Assembly (NCBI RefSeq): GCF_000024625.1
Contig: NC_013407.1
Location: forward strand, 310,001 to 374,000
Length of the DNA: 64,000 nucleotides
Source: Methanocaldococcus vulcanius M7
Lineage (GTDB): Archaea > AGJL01 > Methanococci > Methanococcales > Methanocaldococcaceae
Direction: 5' to 3'
Made by a program: the position numbers and the translations under genes. Positions 34,830-45,468 of this stretch are shown piece by piece (position 1 is the first letter of the stretch; each line of letters begins with the position of its first letter). Under the pieces are notes generated by a model. That model was not told the origin of the DNA, did no database searches, and was given only the letters and a program-made list of their open reading frames with translations.

Positions 34830-37517
34830 ATGAAACATAACTACAAAGTAAAATTATTTGATGAATTGGGATTTGTAAGAAAAAAATGCAAAAAATGTGG
34901 GCAATGGTTTTGGACTTTGGATGAAGAAAGAGAAACCTGCGGAGATGCTCCCTGCGATATTTATTCATTTATAGGAAAGCCAATAACAAAAAAACCTTAT
35001 GATTATAAAGAGATGGTTAAAGAGTTTATAAACTTCTTTAAAGAGCATGGGCATGAACCAATAAAAAGAGCTCCCGTAACAGCGAGAAGATGGAGAGATG
35101 ATATTTTATTAACAATCGCTTCAATAGCTGTCTTTCAACCATGGATCACCAAAGGAATAGTAAAACCAAAAGCAAATCCCTTAGTTATAGCACAGCCATG
35201 CATTCGACTGAACGATATAGACAACGTTGGAAGAACTGGAAGACATTTAACCTGCTTTACAATGGGAGGACATCATGCCTTTAACAGAGAAGATGATTTC
35301 AAATACTGGCAAGATGAGACAGTTGAACTCTGCTTCAACTTCTTTAAAAAATTGGGCATAGATGAGAAATCTATAACATTTATTGAAAGTTGGTGGGAAG
35401 GTGGGGGAAATGCAGGACCCTGCTATGAGGTAATAACTCATGGTGTTGAATTAGCAACCCTTGTTTTTATGCAGTATGAGAAGGTTGGAGATAATTATAA
35501 AGAGATTCCATTAAAAATCGTTGATACAGGTTATGGGATTGAGAGATTTGTCTGGGCTTCAACTGGAGAGCCAACGATATACGATGCCATATTTAAAAAT
35601 ATCGTCAATAAGTTGAAGGAAGATGCAGGAGTTAAAGATATAGATAAGGAGATATTGGCTAAAATTACAGAAGTTGCTGGATTAATGGATGTTAAGGATG
35701 TTGGGGACTTGAGAAAGTTGAGAGAGGAAGTAGCTAAAAAAGTAAATATCCAAGTTGAAGATTTAGATAAGTTAATTTCTCCTTATGAGGATATTTATGC
35801 AATAGCAGACCATACGAGAGCTTTGGCATTTATGTTAGGAGATGGGATCGTTCCATCAAACGTTAAAGATGGTTATTTGGTTAGAATGCTGATAAGAAAG
35901 ACATTGAGGCATATGGATCGGCTAAACCTCTCAACACCAATAACTGAGATTGTTGCAATGCAGTTGAATGAGTTGAAGGATTTATATCCAGAGTTATTAG
36001 ATATGGAAGATTACATTATGGAAATTTTAGAACTTGAGGAGGATAAATATAGGCAAACAATTGAAAGAGGTAAAGGAATTGTTGAGAGATTATTAAAGAA
36101 TAAAAAAGACATTGATTTAGAGAACTTAATTGAGTTGTATGATAGCCATGGATTACCTCCAGAGATCGTTAAAGATGTTGCTAAATCGTTAGGGAAAGAT
36201 GTTAAAATTCCAGACAACTTCTATACAATAGTTGCAGAGAGACACGAAAATAAAAAAGAAGTTAAAGAGAAAATTAAACTTCCAGAAGTTGATGTTGATA
36301 AGACAGAACTGTTATTCTATGAATATCCAAAAATGAAAGAGTTTGAGGCAAAAGTTCTAAAAGTTGCTGATGATTATGTAATCTTAGATAAGACAGCATT
36401 CTATCCAGAAGGAGGAGGGCAGAAGGCAGATACTGGCTACATAATAAAAGGAGATAAGAAATTTAGAGTTATTGATGTGCAGAAAGAAAATAATATAGTT
36501 TATCATAAAATAGAGGGCTTAAATGATGATATAAACGAATTAAAAGAAGGAGACATTGTTAAAGGAGTCATTGATTGGGATAGAAGGTTAAGTTTAATGA
36601 GAAATCACACAGCAACACACGTAATAAACGCAGCAGCTCAGAAGGTTTTAGGAAGGCATATTTGGCAGGCAGGTTCAGATGTTGATGTAGATAAAGCGAG
36701 ATTAGATATAACTCACTATAAGAGAATAAGCAGAGAAGAACTGAAAGAGATTGAGAGAGTAGCTAATGAAATTGTTTTAAATAATTATAACGTAAAGAGT
36801 ATATTTATGGATAGAAATGAGGCAGAAGAGAAATTTGGATTTAGAATATATCAAGGAGGGGTAGTTCCAGGAAATGTTTTAAGAATAGTGATTATTGAGG
36901 ATGAAAACGGCAATATCGTTGATGTTCAGGCCTGTGGAGGAACTCACTGCCAAAACACTGGTGAAATAGGATTTATAAAGATAATTAAAACAGAGAGAGT
37001 TCAGGATGGTGTTGAAAGGTTGATTTATTCAAGTGGTTTAAGTGCTTTAAAGGCAGTGCAAGAGATGGAAGATATATTAGAGGAGAGTGCAGAGATATTG
37101 AGATGTCCAAGTGAAGAACTGCCAAAGGTTATAAAGAGATTCTTTGAGGAGTGGAAGGAGCAAAGAAAGAAGATCGAGGAGTTGGAGAAAAAGATAGGAG
37201 AGCTTAAAAAGTTTGAGTTGATGAATAAATTTGAGAGAGTTGGAAATTACAAAGTTTTAGTTGAGAAAGTTGAGGCAAATCCAAAAGAAATGCTAAATAT
37301 AGCTGATAACTTAGCAACTGAAAATACCATAGTTGTATTATTAAATGATAAAGGTAATATCTTATGCAAAAGAGGAGAAAATGTAGATATAAAGATGAAT
37401 GAACTTATAAGATATATTGCCAAAGGAGGAGGAAGAGAGCATTTAGCCCAAGGAAAGTATGAAGGAGAGGTAGAGGGGATTAAAAAGAAGGTTATTGAGT
37501 TTATTAAAAATAAATAA
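34830..37517 (+). CDS. alaS: Alanyl-tRNA synthetase (archaeal type)
   Basis: An 895-residue class II synthetase. The archaeal N-terminal zinc-type module [18 protein letters not shown] is followed by the catalytic domain ([37 protein letters not shown]). The editing domain carries HTATH (about 594) and CGGTHC (about 711). The C-terminal C-Ala region starts with a coiled coil (about 755-800). The full length is normal. An oligo-T stretch right after the stop is a probable terminator. Confidence 0.97.
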   Translation: MKHNYKVKLFDELGFVRKKCKKCGQWFWTLDEERETCGDAPCDIYSFIGKPITKKPYDYKEMVKEFINFFKEHGHEPIKRAPVTARRWRDDILLTIASIAVFQPWITKGIVKPKANPLVIAQPCIRLNDIDNVGRTGRHLTCFTMGGHHAFNREDDFKYWQDETVELCFNFFKKLGIDEKSITFIESWWEGGGNAGPCYEVITHGVELATLVFMQYEKVGDNYKEIPLKIVDTGYGIERFVWASTGEPTIYDAIFKNIVNKLKEDAGVKDIDKEILAKITEVAGLMDVKDVGDLRKLREEVAKKVNIQVEDLDKLISPYEDIYAIADHTRALAFMLGDGIVPSNVKDGYLVRMLIRKTLRHMDRLNLSTPITEIVAMQLNELKDLYPELLDMEDYIMEILELEEDKYRQTIERGKGIVERLLKNKKDIDLENLIELYDSHGLPPEIVKDVAKSLGKDVKIPDNFYTIVAERHENKKEVKEKIKLPEVDVDKTELLFYEYPKMKEFEAKVLKVADDYVILDKTAFYPEGGGQKADTGYIIKGDKKFRVIDVQKENNIVYHKIEGLNDDINELKEGDIVKGVIDWDRRLSLMRNHTATHVINAAAQKVLGRHIWQAGSDVDVDKARLDITHYKRISREELKEIERVANEIVLNNYNVKSIFMDRNEAEEKFGFRIYQGGVVPGNVLRIVIIEDENGNIVDVQACGGTHCQNTGEIGFIKIIKTERVQDGVERLIYSSGLSALKAVQEMEDILEESAEILRCPSEELPKVIKRFFEEWKEQRKKIEELEKKIGELKKFELMNKFERVGNYKVLVEKVEANPKEMLNIADNLATENTIVVLLNDKGNILCKRGENVDIKMNELIRYIAKGGGREHLAQGKYEGEVEGIKKKVIEFIKNK

Positions 37518-37562
37518 AATTTTTTTATTTTCCATTTTAAAATTTTAATAGTGTGCGTAAAT

Positions 37563-38501
37563 ATGAACAATGAATGGTTGAGCTTTTTATATAAATATTG
37601 GCTTAAAGGATGTGAGTTTTATAATAAAAAGGACTACAATAAAGCAATTGAGTATTCTAAGTTAGTAAATAAAGTTTTTAAAGAAAATGTCCAAAAATAT
37701 GATTACTATGAACTTAGAGAAGAAGCATATAAAGAAATTTTAAAAAATAACGTTGAAGAAGGAATTAAAAAATTTATCTGGTTTGTTGAAGGGATTTTGT
37801 CCGATGGGGATTATTACGATTTAAGTAGTGAGTTATCAACTATTGCCTCAATATTTGCAAAAATTGGGAGATGGGATATTGCTAAGAACTTTTTAAATAT
37901 AAGTGCAGAGTGGATTTATAACGAGGATATTAAAAATGCTAAGCCAGAAGATATTTTAAAGAGTATCTTGACCATTGCATTTAGTGATGAGGAAAGAAAA
38001 GAAATTTTAAACAAAGAACCTAATTTAAAAAAGTTATTTGAAGATAAAGCATATTACTTCAATTTAGATTTCTTTAACTTTATGATGAGCTTTTTTATAG
38101 AAGCAGGGAATTGGGAGAGGTTTTTAGAGGTCTATGAAGAATTTAAAAATAAAATTAAGAACTATCAAATATCAGAAGAAGATAAAATTATTAAAGAAGT
38201 TGAAAAATACTTAAATAAAGAGTTAGCTACTGCTAATCTATTGAAAGGAGATTACGAAAAATGCTTTTACTATATAAAGTTGAATGATCATAATGATGTT
38301 GGCATTTTAATAACTGAAATTGCAGATAATTTAAAAAATGGTATCGTTAAAAAAGAAGAATGGCTAAATAAGTTAAATGAAATCTATAAAGATATTTTAA
38401 ACCAGCCACTACCAAAGACATATAAAGAAGCTTATCATAGTGATTTATGGGAAATATCGGATTATTGTATTCTAAAAGAGTTTATTGAGAAGATATATTA
38501 A
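37563..38501 (+). CDS. Helical-repeat (TPR-like) protein of unknown function
   Basis: A 312-residue, all-helical protein. [20 protein letters not shown] and [20 protein letters not shown] and [17 protein letters not shown] look like degenerate tetratricopeptide pairs. The ATG at 37563 is preferred over the GTG at 37551. It ends 15 nt before the DNA methyltransferase, so the two are probably co-transcribed. Nothing indicates a nuclease. Confidence 0.65.
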   Translation: MNNEWLSFLYKYWLKGCEFYNKKDYNKAIEYSKLVNKVFKENVQKYDYYELREEAYKEILKNNVEEGIKKFIWFVEGILSDGDYYDLSSELSTIASIFAKIGRWDIAKNFLNISAEWIYNEDIKNAKPEDILKSILTIAFSDEERKEILNKEPNLKKLFEDKAYYFNLDFFNFMMSFFIEAGNWERFLEVYEEFKNKIKNYQISEEDKIIKEVEKYLNKELATANLLKGDYEKCFYYIKLNDHNDVGILITEIADNLKNGIVKKEEWLNKLNEIYKDILNQPLPKTYKEAYHSDLWEISDYCILKEFIEKIY

Positions 38502-38516
38502 ATTAAACGTGATAGC

Positions 38517-39449
38517 ATGAATGTTATTGATTTATTTTCTGGCTGTGGAGGATTTTCAAAAGGTTTTTTAGATGAAAACTTCAGAATTTTGGGAGCTATA
38601 GAGAACTTTAAGCCGGTTGTTAAAACTTACCTCTATAATATAAAAGCCCCCGTCTGGATGGATGACATAAAGAGGATTCCCCCGAAAGCATTTGATGAAT
38701 TTATAAAAAATGAGAAAGTTGATGTAATTATCGGCTCTCCCCCATGTGAGCCATTTACAAAGGCAAATAAATTAATTAAAGACAATCCATCAGATAGATT
38801 GTATAAAGACAAAGTTGGTAGGTTAGTTTTGTATTATATTGACTATGTCAATTACTTTACACAAAAAAATGATGATTTAATATTTGTTATGGAAAATGTT
38901 CCACAAATTAAGGAAATTAAGGATGAACTAAAAAAGTTGTTTGGGGATATAGGGCATAGGGTTTATTTTAATATATTAAGGGCAGAGGATTATGGAAATC
39001 CTTCTAAAAGAGCGAGAATGTTTATTTCAAATATAAAATTAAAACCAAAGAAGGTCGATAAAATTGTTGTGGTAGAAGAGGCATTAAAAGACATTCCAAA
39101 AGACGCAAAAAATCATGAAATTAAAAAACTTTCTAAGGAAAAGGTAGAGATGATTTCAAAATTAAAGTGGGGAGAGGCACTATATAGATATAGAGGAAAG
39201 AAAAAGTTAATGTTTAATTGGTATAAGTTGCATCCTAAAAAATTAGCTCCAACTGTTAAAGGGAGGAGTAGGTTTATCCATCCTTATGAAGATCGACTCT
39301 TAACTGTAAGGGAACAGGCAAGGTTGATGAGTTATCCTGATGATTTTGTATTCTTTGGGGGAAGAGATGTTCAATATAATCAAATTGGAGAAAGTGTTCC
39401 TCCAATATTAAGTAGAGTTATAGCAGGAGAAGTTAAAAAGAGATTATAA
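38517..39449 (+). CDS. DNA (cytosine-5) methyltransferase
   Basis: A 310-residue C5 methyltransferase. Motif I VIDLFSGCGGFSKGF (3-17), motif IV GSPPCEPFTKAN with the catalytic Cys (about 75-86), motif VI FVMENVP (about 121-127), motif VIII NPSKRARMFI, motif IX-like REQARLMSYPDDF and motif X IGESVPPILSRVIA are all present. No restriction gene is adjacent; it may be an orphan or partner the helical-repeat gene upstream. It resembles M. jannaschii MJ0563 by memory. The target sequence cannot be predicted. Confidence 0.92.
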   Translation: MNVIDLFSGCGGFSKGFLDENFRILGAIENFKPVVKTYLYNIKAPVWMDDIKRIPPKAFDEFIKNEKVDVIIGSPPCEPFTKANKLIKDNPSDRLYKDKVGRLVLYYIDYVNYFTQKNDDLIFVMENVPQIKEIKDELKKLFGDIGHRVYFNILRAEDYGNPSKRARMFISNIKLKPKKVDKIVVVEEALKDIPKDAKNHEIKKLSKEKVEMISKLKWGEALYRYRGKKKLMFNWYKLHPKKLAPTVKGRSRFIHPYEDRLLTVREQARLMSYPDDFVFFGGRDVQYNQIGESVPPILSRVIAGEVKKRL

Positions 39450-39463
39450 GAGGCGTTGAATTA

Positions 39464-40231
39464 TTAGATGGTTATCTCTTCAAAAACTGGTTTTTCTTTT
39501 TTAACTTTTGCATATACTGACACATAGTTTTTTATTCCACTCCATTTTATTTTTTCCCCTAAAACTTCTTGAATCTGAAAAATTCCGGCTTCATTTGAGA
39601 GAATTACTTCAATGTGAATGGGTTTTTCATCTCCTTCTTTTATCTCTACTTTTTCAACCGAGGCCGCTGAAACAGAGTGTATATCATAACATTTTTTACA
39701 GATGGGAACTCTCGATCTGCCTTTTGTCATGTCCGTTCCGTCTGCAACAGCTACTACTCCTGCTTCAATGGTTAGTCCCATTATCCCCTCGCTGTGAGAA
39801 TAGATTGCATGTAAGATTTCAGTAGTTAGTTGATATGCCTTTTCTTCTTTGTAGTGTCTCTTTAAGATTTCTTCTACAATGCCTAATGCTAAATATGAAG
39901 AGTGCAAATGATGAATATCTCTATGTATTGAATTTCCAATATCATGTAGATATGCTCCTAAAAGCGTTATTGTAAGTGAGTCATCAAAAGTTCCCTTGCA
40001 ATCCCTCATAAAACTTGGTAAAATTCCTTTTTTGTATAGAATTTTTAACATCTTTATTGCATTATTTGCCACTATCTTAGCGTGGGTTTTTCCATGGTCG
40101 TTGTATCCTAATCTTCCAACAGCCATTACATTAGACATTTTTAAAAGTGTATTGATTTTTTTATTTTCATCTATTTCTTCGTAAATTTTTTTTGGAATCC
40201 CTCTTAGTGATTCTAATTCTTCAAACTCCAT
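39464..40231 (-). CDS. HD-domain phosphohydrolase
   Basis: A 255-residue metal-dependent phosphohydrolase. DHGKTHAKIVANNAI supplies the first His, GAYLHDIGNSIHRDIHH the HD pair, and HAIYSHSEG the later His; DGTDMTKGRSR is a conserved late motif. The substrate is unknown. It is convergent with the methyltransferase gene, with 14 bp between. Confidence 0.8.
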   Translation of the reverse strand: MEFEELESLRGIPKKIYEEIDENKKINTLLKMSNVMAVGRLGYNDHGKTHAKIVANNAIKMLKILYKKGILPSFMRDCKGTFDDSLTITLLGAYLHDIGNSIHRDIHHLHSSYLALGIVEEILKRHYKEEKAYQLTTEILHAIYSHSEGIMGLTIEAGVVAVADGTDMTKGRSRVPICKKCYDIHSVSAASVEKVEIKEGDEKPIHIEVILSNEAGIFQIQEVLGEKIKWSGIKNYVSVYAKVKKEKPVFEEITI

Positions 40232-40386
40232 GTTTTTTCACCATTCCAAATAAACTTAATATAAAACTATAAAACTCTATAAAATATTTGTCGCATATAA
40301 AATTTAAATTAATTTTATCATAAAACTTTAATTGTATATAAAACAGATAAACAAAAAATTGAAAGATTGCTAAATATTTTTATTTT

Positions 40387-41304
40387 TTATTCTTCTCCAT
40401 AATATATTTTCAAAGCTTCTTCTAAACTTTTTCCTTCAATTGTTATTGCATATATTGCATTACACATTCTAATTGCCTGATCTAATGGTTTTTGATGGAT
40501 ATTTCTCCCTGTTGCGTTTCCTCGTGCTCCACTTATGTGAATTTGCTCCCAGATCTGCCTTAAAAACTTTTCTGGATCTATGCTCTTCCCTCCTGCACAT
40601 AAAACTCCCGTTCTTCCAGCGGCTAATATTGCCTCTTTAAATTTTTCTGCTGGATTATCACACTTTGGATAGTTAACTTTAACAAAATCGGCTCCTAAGC
40701 ATGTAGCAACACCAGCAGCTCCTGCTATTAAATGCGGATCTCTCTCATTTTCTACATTTTTTCCCCTTGGATAACTCCATATTATTGCAATTAATCCATG
40801 TTTATGTGCCTCTAATATAACTCTCGATGCCTCTTCAAACATTATATGCTCATATTCGCTTCCTGGATAAATTGTATATCCCACTCCAAGGATGTTTAAT
40901 CCAGAGTTCTCTTTAAAGTTTACAACGTCTTTTACAGAGACCAATGCCCTGCTTATTGGATCTCTGGTTTTAACTAAGTGGGTTTTTGAGTTGATCTTTA
41001 CAATATAGGGTATTTTTCCATAATCCATTCCATACCTTGCTATTAATCCGAGTTGTGTTGCAAATGCACAGATCTTTCCTTTACTTGCTATATTGAAGAG
41101 ATGATCAGGAGATGCGTCATCTTTGGCAATTCCCTCCCCAAAGAAGTCATCATTTAAATGTTCTATTTTTTGATCTCCTGCAAATATCATAACGTTTCCG
41201 GTTTTTTTAGTTAGATCTAAGTAATTATTTATGTATTCTTTTTTAACGCTTTCTGGAACTGTTAAAGGAACTTTTATATCTCTTTTTTTAAGTTTTTTTA
41301 TCAT
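40387..41304 (-). CDS. DhnA-type class I aldolase
   Basis: A 305-residue TIM-barrel aldolase of the archaeal DhnA/FbaB family. FAGDQKIEHLNDDF is near the start, the Schiff-base Lys is in DFVKVNYPK (about 211-219), and VLCAGGKSIDPE and GARGNATGRNIHQ bind phosphate. Paralogues act as fructose-bisphosphate aldolase or as the aldolase for aromatic amino acid precursors (ADH synthase); this one looks like the less studied MJ1585 type. Exact substrate uncertain. ATG at 41304; a GTG lies one codon upstream. Confidence 0.8.
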   Translation of the reverse strand: MIKKLKKRDIKVPLTVPESVKKEYINNYLDLTKKTGNVMIFAGDQKIEHLNDDFFGEGIAKDDASPDHLFNIASKGKICAFATQLGLIARYGMDYGKIPYIVKINSKTHLVKTRDPISRALVSVKDVVNFKENSGLNILGVGYTIYPGSEYEHIMFEEASRVILEAHKHGLIAIIWSYPRGKNVENERDPHLIAGAAGVATCLGADFVKVNYPKCDNPAEKFKEAILAAGRTGVLCAGGKSIDPEKFLRQIWEQIHISGARGNATGRNIHQKPLDQAIRMCNAIYAITIEGKSLEEALKIYYGEE

Positions 41305-41396
41305 CACGATCCCCGCTTCTAATTTGGTATTGGTAATATTAAAAATACTAATTTCATTAATAATGTTTGCTTAAACCCCTATTAAAAGATTTTGCA

Positions 41397-41540
41397 TTAT
41401 TTCAAAGTTGAATATTTATTTCTAATGATATGTGCTATTCCAAACAAAAAGAACATTAACATTATTAAAACCAATGCCACTCCATAGGCCATTTGCAATT
41501 CCTTCTGAGATGTGTAGTCATAAGAGGATATAATTAAATC
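41397..41540 (-). pseudogene. Possible phosphate ABC permease C-terminal remnant
   Basis: A minus-strand frame bounded by a stop at about 41541 encodes QKELQMAYGVALVLIMLMFF and a basic end IIRNKYSTLK. The hydrophobic AYGVALVLI helix with a basic tail is like the end of PstC/PstA-type permeases. There is no start or upstream part, so it would be a remnant. The match is short and the call weak. It is the only coding-like sequence in the 417-bp gap 41305-41721. Confidence 0.35.
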
Positions 41541-41721
41541 TTAATAAATATTAAACTATAAAATCAATTATAAAATCGAATAAAAATAGCTTACATTGAG
41601 AGCATGTTGTATATCTTAACTGTTGATATTAAAACTGTTATTCTTATGCTCGATAAGATAATAATAAAATAGTAATAAAATGATAATATATAAATATGTA
41701 AATATATATAATATACTCTAT

Positions 41722-42192
41722 TTACACGTTTTCAGCATCGTCAGTAATGCTTGATACATATTTTTCTAACATTACATCATCTCTGTATGCTAAAAGCACG
41801 TTTTCAGAGACAAATCCTAATTTATAGTTTAATACATTCATATAGTCCCTAAATTCGTTTATTTCTTTTATTATTGACTCAAAGGGAACTTCTTCAACAT
41901 TTACAATTACAACGTCAAATTCTGGAATTTTATCTTTTATATTCTCAAAATCTAAGGGATGTTTAATCCTAACTACATAGAGTTTTGGCAATATCTTCTC
42001 TACTTTGACAATCTGTTCTACCGATTCGCTCTTCTGTTCGTCTTCAACCGCAATATCTGCCTCTGGCTCTTCTTCTAATATATAGGCAGGTTTTTCTTCT
42101 CCAATAACAATATACTCTTCGTCAGGAACATCTACCGGTTTAGGAAGGTCTTTATTTCCTCTGATTTTCTTTATTATCTTTTTTATGACCAT
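41722..42192 (-). CDS. sepF: SepF-like cell division protein
   Basis: A 156-residue protein. Residues 1-12 (MVIKKIIKKIRG) are a basic amphipathic membrane-targeting helix, about 20-65 is an acidic linker, and about 66-150 is a SepF core (KVEKILPKLYVVRIKHPLDF; DVVIVNVEEVPFESI; YKLGFVSENVLLAY). SepF anchors FtsZ at the membrane in many archaea. No ftsZ is in the window. The start is an ATG after GGGAGAGGAGTT. Confidence 0.85.
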   Translation of the reverse strand: MVIKKIIKKIRGNKDLPKPVDVPDEEYIVIGEEKPAYILEEEPEADIAVEDEQKSESVEQIVKVEKILPKLYVVRIKHPLDFENIKDKIPEFDVVIVNVEEVPFESIIKEINEFRDYMNVLNYKLGFVSENVLLAYRDDVMLEKYVSSITDDAENV

Positions 42193-42295
42193 AACTCCTC
42201 TCCCTCTTTAAAACCTTAAAATGTTATTATGTATTGCTTTTTATTATATAAATTTAATTATATTATTGATTCATTAATATTTCATTAATATTAAA

Positions 42296-45112
42296 TTACT
42301 CAACTGTAACACTCTTAGCCAGACCTCTCGGTTTGTCTACATCTCTTCCCAACTCAACGGCTTTATAGTATGCAAGTAATTGAAATGCAGGGGCATAGAC
42401 AATTGGAGAAATTTCCTCAATTACCTCAGGAACAGTGATATTTTTAACCCCGTCTATGTTAGTGGGAGTTATTGCAATAACTTTTCCATTTCTTGCTTTA
42501 ACTTCTTCAATATTTGCGATTAGGGAGTTAAATACACGGGAGGATTTTGGAGGAACTATTGCAATAGTATCCATATTCTCATCTATAAGAGAGATCGTTC
42601 CATGTTTTAACATCCCTCCACTCATTCCTTCCGCGTGAAGATATGTGATCTCTTTAAATTTTAATGCCCCCTCCAATGCACTCGCAATGTTTATTCCACG
42701 AGATATAAAAATATAGTTTTTTACATTTAGATCTTGAGCGATCTTTTTAATCTCTTCTTTGATATTTAAGACCTCTTTTATATATTCGGGAATCATCTCT
42801 AACTCTTTCTCATATTTGCTCATATCTCTTCCCAATAATTTACCATATTCAATAAACAACCTATAAAGAATTACAAGTTGTGATGTGTAAGTTTTGGTGG
42901 CACAGACAGCTATTTCAATCCCTGCTCCCATCATAACGGTAATGTCTGCCTCTCTCGTAGCTGTACTCCCCAATACATTTACTATAACTCCCGTTTTTGC
43001 TCCTTTTTTCTTAGCAAATCTTAACGCTTTTAAGGTATCGTATGTTTCTCCACTTTGGGTTATTCCAATCACAAGGGTATTGTTATCTACAACCGCTTTA
43101 TCTAAAAATTCTGAAGCATCGCAGGCAATAATCAACTTTCCAAGTTTTGCAAATAGATACTCTGCAACCATGGCAGAGTGTAGGGAAGTCCCCATTGCAA
43201 CGATGTATACTTTGTCATATTTTTTAATGTTTTTTGCAAGTTCTTTTATCTCTTCTGCTGATATTTTTGCTGAGGTCTTTAAAACTTCTGGCTGTTCCAT
43301 TATCTCTTTTAGCATAAAATGAGGATACCCCATTTTTTCAGCAGATCTCATATCCCATTCTATTTTTATCATCTTCCTATGCACTTTATTTCCTCTGTTT
43401 TCAATCGTTAGATCGAATTCATTTTCTCTTTTTTTTCTTATAATGGCAATATCTCCATCTTCTAATGGAATAGCTCTGTTTGTATAATCCAAAAATGCAG
43501 TTATATCGCTTCCTAAAAAGTAGCCATCATCACTTATACCGAGTATTAATGGACTTTCATTTCTTGCTCCGATTAATATGTTTGGAAACTTTTTATTTAT
43601 TATTGCTAATGCATATGTTCCTTTTATCTTGCTAATCGCATTTTTAACCGCTTTTATATAATTTTCTTCATTAATCTTATCAAACTTCTTTAATTCTTCT
43701 TCGATCAAATGAGGAACAACTTCGGTATCTGTTTCTGATGTAAATATATGTCCTTTTTTTATTAACTCTTCTTTTAACTCTTTATAGTTTGAAATTATCC
43801 CGTTGTGAACTACTGCAATTTCTCCAGCACAATCTACATGAGGATGAGCGTTTTCTTTACTAACGTTTCCATGTGTTGCCCATCTTGAATTATGGTTTAC
43901 TATTAAGTTTCCAATAAAGTTTTCAAAATCCTCAACTTCTAAATCGTAAACATATTTTACATCTGAGGGAATTTTTTCTATATCGAACTTAACCCATATA
44001 ATTTTTTCTTGTTCCGTGTTAATATTCTTATTTTCAAAGAGATCGCTAATTTTATTCTTCTCTATTGTAAGTTTTATAACGTCCTCTGATTTCCCTCCCC
44101 AACATCTATTAACTTTAATTTTTGAATATATAGGTAATATTCCAAACCTGAGGAGTAAAAATTGTATATCTCTTGCAAATTCTTCTGATGGTAATATGAT
44201 CTCTATTTTCTCTGATTTTTCAGTTTTAGCGTCAAAAATTCCTTTTAAATAATATTTTATTGCATTATTATCAAGGTTGAATATAAACTTTGGATTTTTT
44301 CTTTCTTTTAGTTTAAGGGATAATTCAGGAATATTTCTTTTAATCCAAGATACTATTTTATTATCCTGTATTTCAAGAGTGTTTTCTTTTATTATGGATT
44401 TTTTAACATTAAACACTTCCTCGATCAGTTTTTTATATCTTTTTAGTGTATTGATGTCTTCGCTTTTTAATAGTAATGTCTCATTTAAAATGATCCCTCC
44501 CGCCATTATGAAGCCAAGAATTTGCATCATTAGTTGTGCGATATTTTTATCAGACATTGTATACTGGAAAGGGTGTTTAAACTCCTTAATATTTTTTAAA
44601 GGAAGTTTTCTAAGCACTCCGATGAGTTCTTTTCCAGTGAGATCTTTAACGCACTTCTCTACAATTCTTCCATTTTCTAAAACAAAGAGTTTATGCTCCC
44701 CTGTGGTTATTAGTTCTGAGTATGGGCATTTTATTTTATATAAAATTTCTGGGGCTCTGTGTTTAAACGTTTTAACTTTCTTTTTATATATTTTTAGATC
44801 TTCAAAATTCACTGAAAGAACTTCTTCCCCATCTTTCATTTCTGATATTTTTTTAAATGAGCCATCTGCCAATGCCACATAGGTGTCCGGATGTAAACAG
44901 TGTCCAATTCCAACATTTCCCTTAACATCTAAAAATCTCTCCTTTTTAGCAACTTCTTCAACCTTTCCAACGTTCTTTTTTATTATTAGTTTTCCATTCT
45001 CTAAAACCCCGATTCCGCAACTATCATACCCTCTGTATTCTAACCGTTTTAGTCCATTTAAAAGTATTTCAGATGCATTTTTGTTCCCAATGTAGCCGAT
45101 AATTCCACACAT
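42296..45112 (-). CDS. glmS: Glutamine-fructose-6-phosphate aminotransferase with intein
   Basis: A 938-residue precursor; without the 337-residue intein it is 601 residues, normal for GlmS, which makes glucosamine-6-phosphate. MCGIIGYIG puts Cys2 as the glutaminase nucleophile, so the ATG at 45112 is the start (the GTG at 45121 is not). The glutaminase part continues with HCxxxSRWATHG split by the intein. Two SIS domains follow (MGTSLHSAMVAEYL, SQSGETYDT-like ITQSGETYDTLKAL, ISRGINIASALEGALKFKE), ending KPRGLAKSVTVE. Confidence 0.97.
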   Translation of the reverse strand: MCGIIGYIGNKNASEILLNGLKRLEYRGYDSCGIGVLENGKLIIKKNVGKVEEVAKKERFLDVKGNVGIGHCLHPDTYVALADGSFKKISEMKDGEEVLSVNFEDLKIYKKKVKTFKHRAPEILYKIKCPYSELITTGEHKLFVLENGRIVEKCVKDLTGKELIGVLRKLPLKNIKEFKHPFQYTMSDKNIAQLMMQILGFIMAGGIILNETLLLKSEDINTLKRYKKLIEEVFNVKKSIIKENTLEIQDNKIVSWIKRNIPELSLKLKERKNPKFIFNLDNNAIKYYLKGIFDAKTEKSEKIEIILPSEEFARDIQFLLLRFGILPIYSKIKVNRCWGGKSEDVIKLTIEKNKISDLFENKNINTEQEKIIWVKFDIEKIPSDVKYVYDLEVEDFENFIGNLIVNHNSRWATHGNVSKENAHPHVDCAGEIAVVHNGIISNYKELKEELIKKGHIFTSETDTEVVPHLIEEELKKFDKINEENYIKAVKNAISKIKGTYALAIINKKFPNILIGARNESPLILGISDDGYFLGSDITAFLDYTNRAIPLEDGDIAIIRKKRENEFDLTIENRGNKVHRKMIKIEWDMRSAEKMGYPHFMLKEIMEQPEVLKTSAKISAEEIKELAKNIKKYDKVYIVAMGTSLHSAMVAEYLFAKLGKLIIACDASEFLDKAVVDNNTLVIGITQSGETYDTLKALRFAKKKGAKTGVIVNVLGSTATREADITVMMGAGIEIAVCATKTYTSQLVILYRLFIEYGKLLGRDMSKYEKELEMIPEYIKEVLNIKEEIKKIAQDLNVKNYIFISRGINIASALEGALKFKEITYLHAEGMSGGMLKHGTISLIDENMDTIAIVPPKSSRVFNSLIANIEEVKARNGKVIAITPTNIDGVKNITVPEVIEEISPIVYAPAFQLLAYYKAVELGRDVDKPRGLAKSVTVE
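43889..44899 (-). mobile_element. Intein in GlmS, probably without endonuclease activity
   Basis: A 337-codon insertion between GNVGIGH and SRWATHG. Block A starts CLHPDTYVALADGS, block B is TTGEHKLFVL, and block G ends VNHN before the +1 Ser, so splicing should work. The region between holds two LAGLIDADG-like helices, LGFIMAGGIIL and YLKGIFDAKTE, each lacking the catalytic Asp (Gly and Lys instead). M. jannaschii GlmS has an intein at what I recall is the same site but longer (about 499 residues). Confidence 0.9.
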
Positions 45113-45468
45113 GACGTTCACCGATAAAACTAAATATCTCCTAAACTAATAAATAGTTAAAGATACTTAAACAATTTTTAACCTTCTCAATTAAATATTT
45201 TATTGAATGTTGACATTTTAATTTATAAAGTATATATAGTCGATTGAGATGGCTAAAATTTGGGTAAGATAGAATTTTTGCAGATATTGATTAGGATATA
45301 AATTAGAATTAAAAAGGACGATCAAATCAGTAAAAGATTATGATACATAAACCTCAATACGTTTAGATCTGCCAAAACAATTGTAATTTAATATAGAAAT
45401 ATGATAATTAAATAATAATTAAATAAATAGAAACATATAGAAAGAAATAGTGTTGGAGGTGGTGGAGT
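45113..45468. other. Divergent intergenic region glmS / UPF0147
   Basis: These 356 bp separate two divergent genes and hold no frame that looks coding. TATA-like elements occur at about 45228-45240 (AAGTATATATAG) and near 45393 (TTTAATATAG), the latter at a fair distance for the UPF0147 gene, whose SD is GGAGGTGGTGGAG. I see no hairpin-rich RNA. Confidence 0.5.

Noticed and set aside
44277-44882. 201-codon plus-strand frame inside the glmS intein
   Set aside because: It is antisense to the intein, rich in Ser/Phe/Leu as expected from the reverse strand, and lacks an SD.
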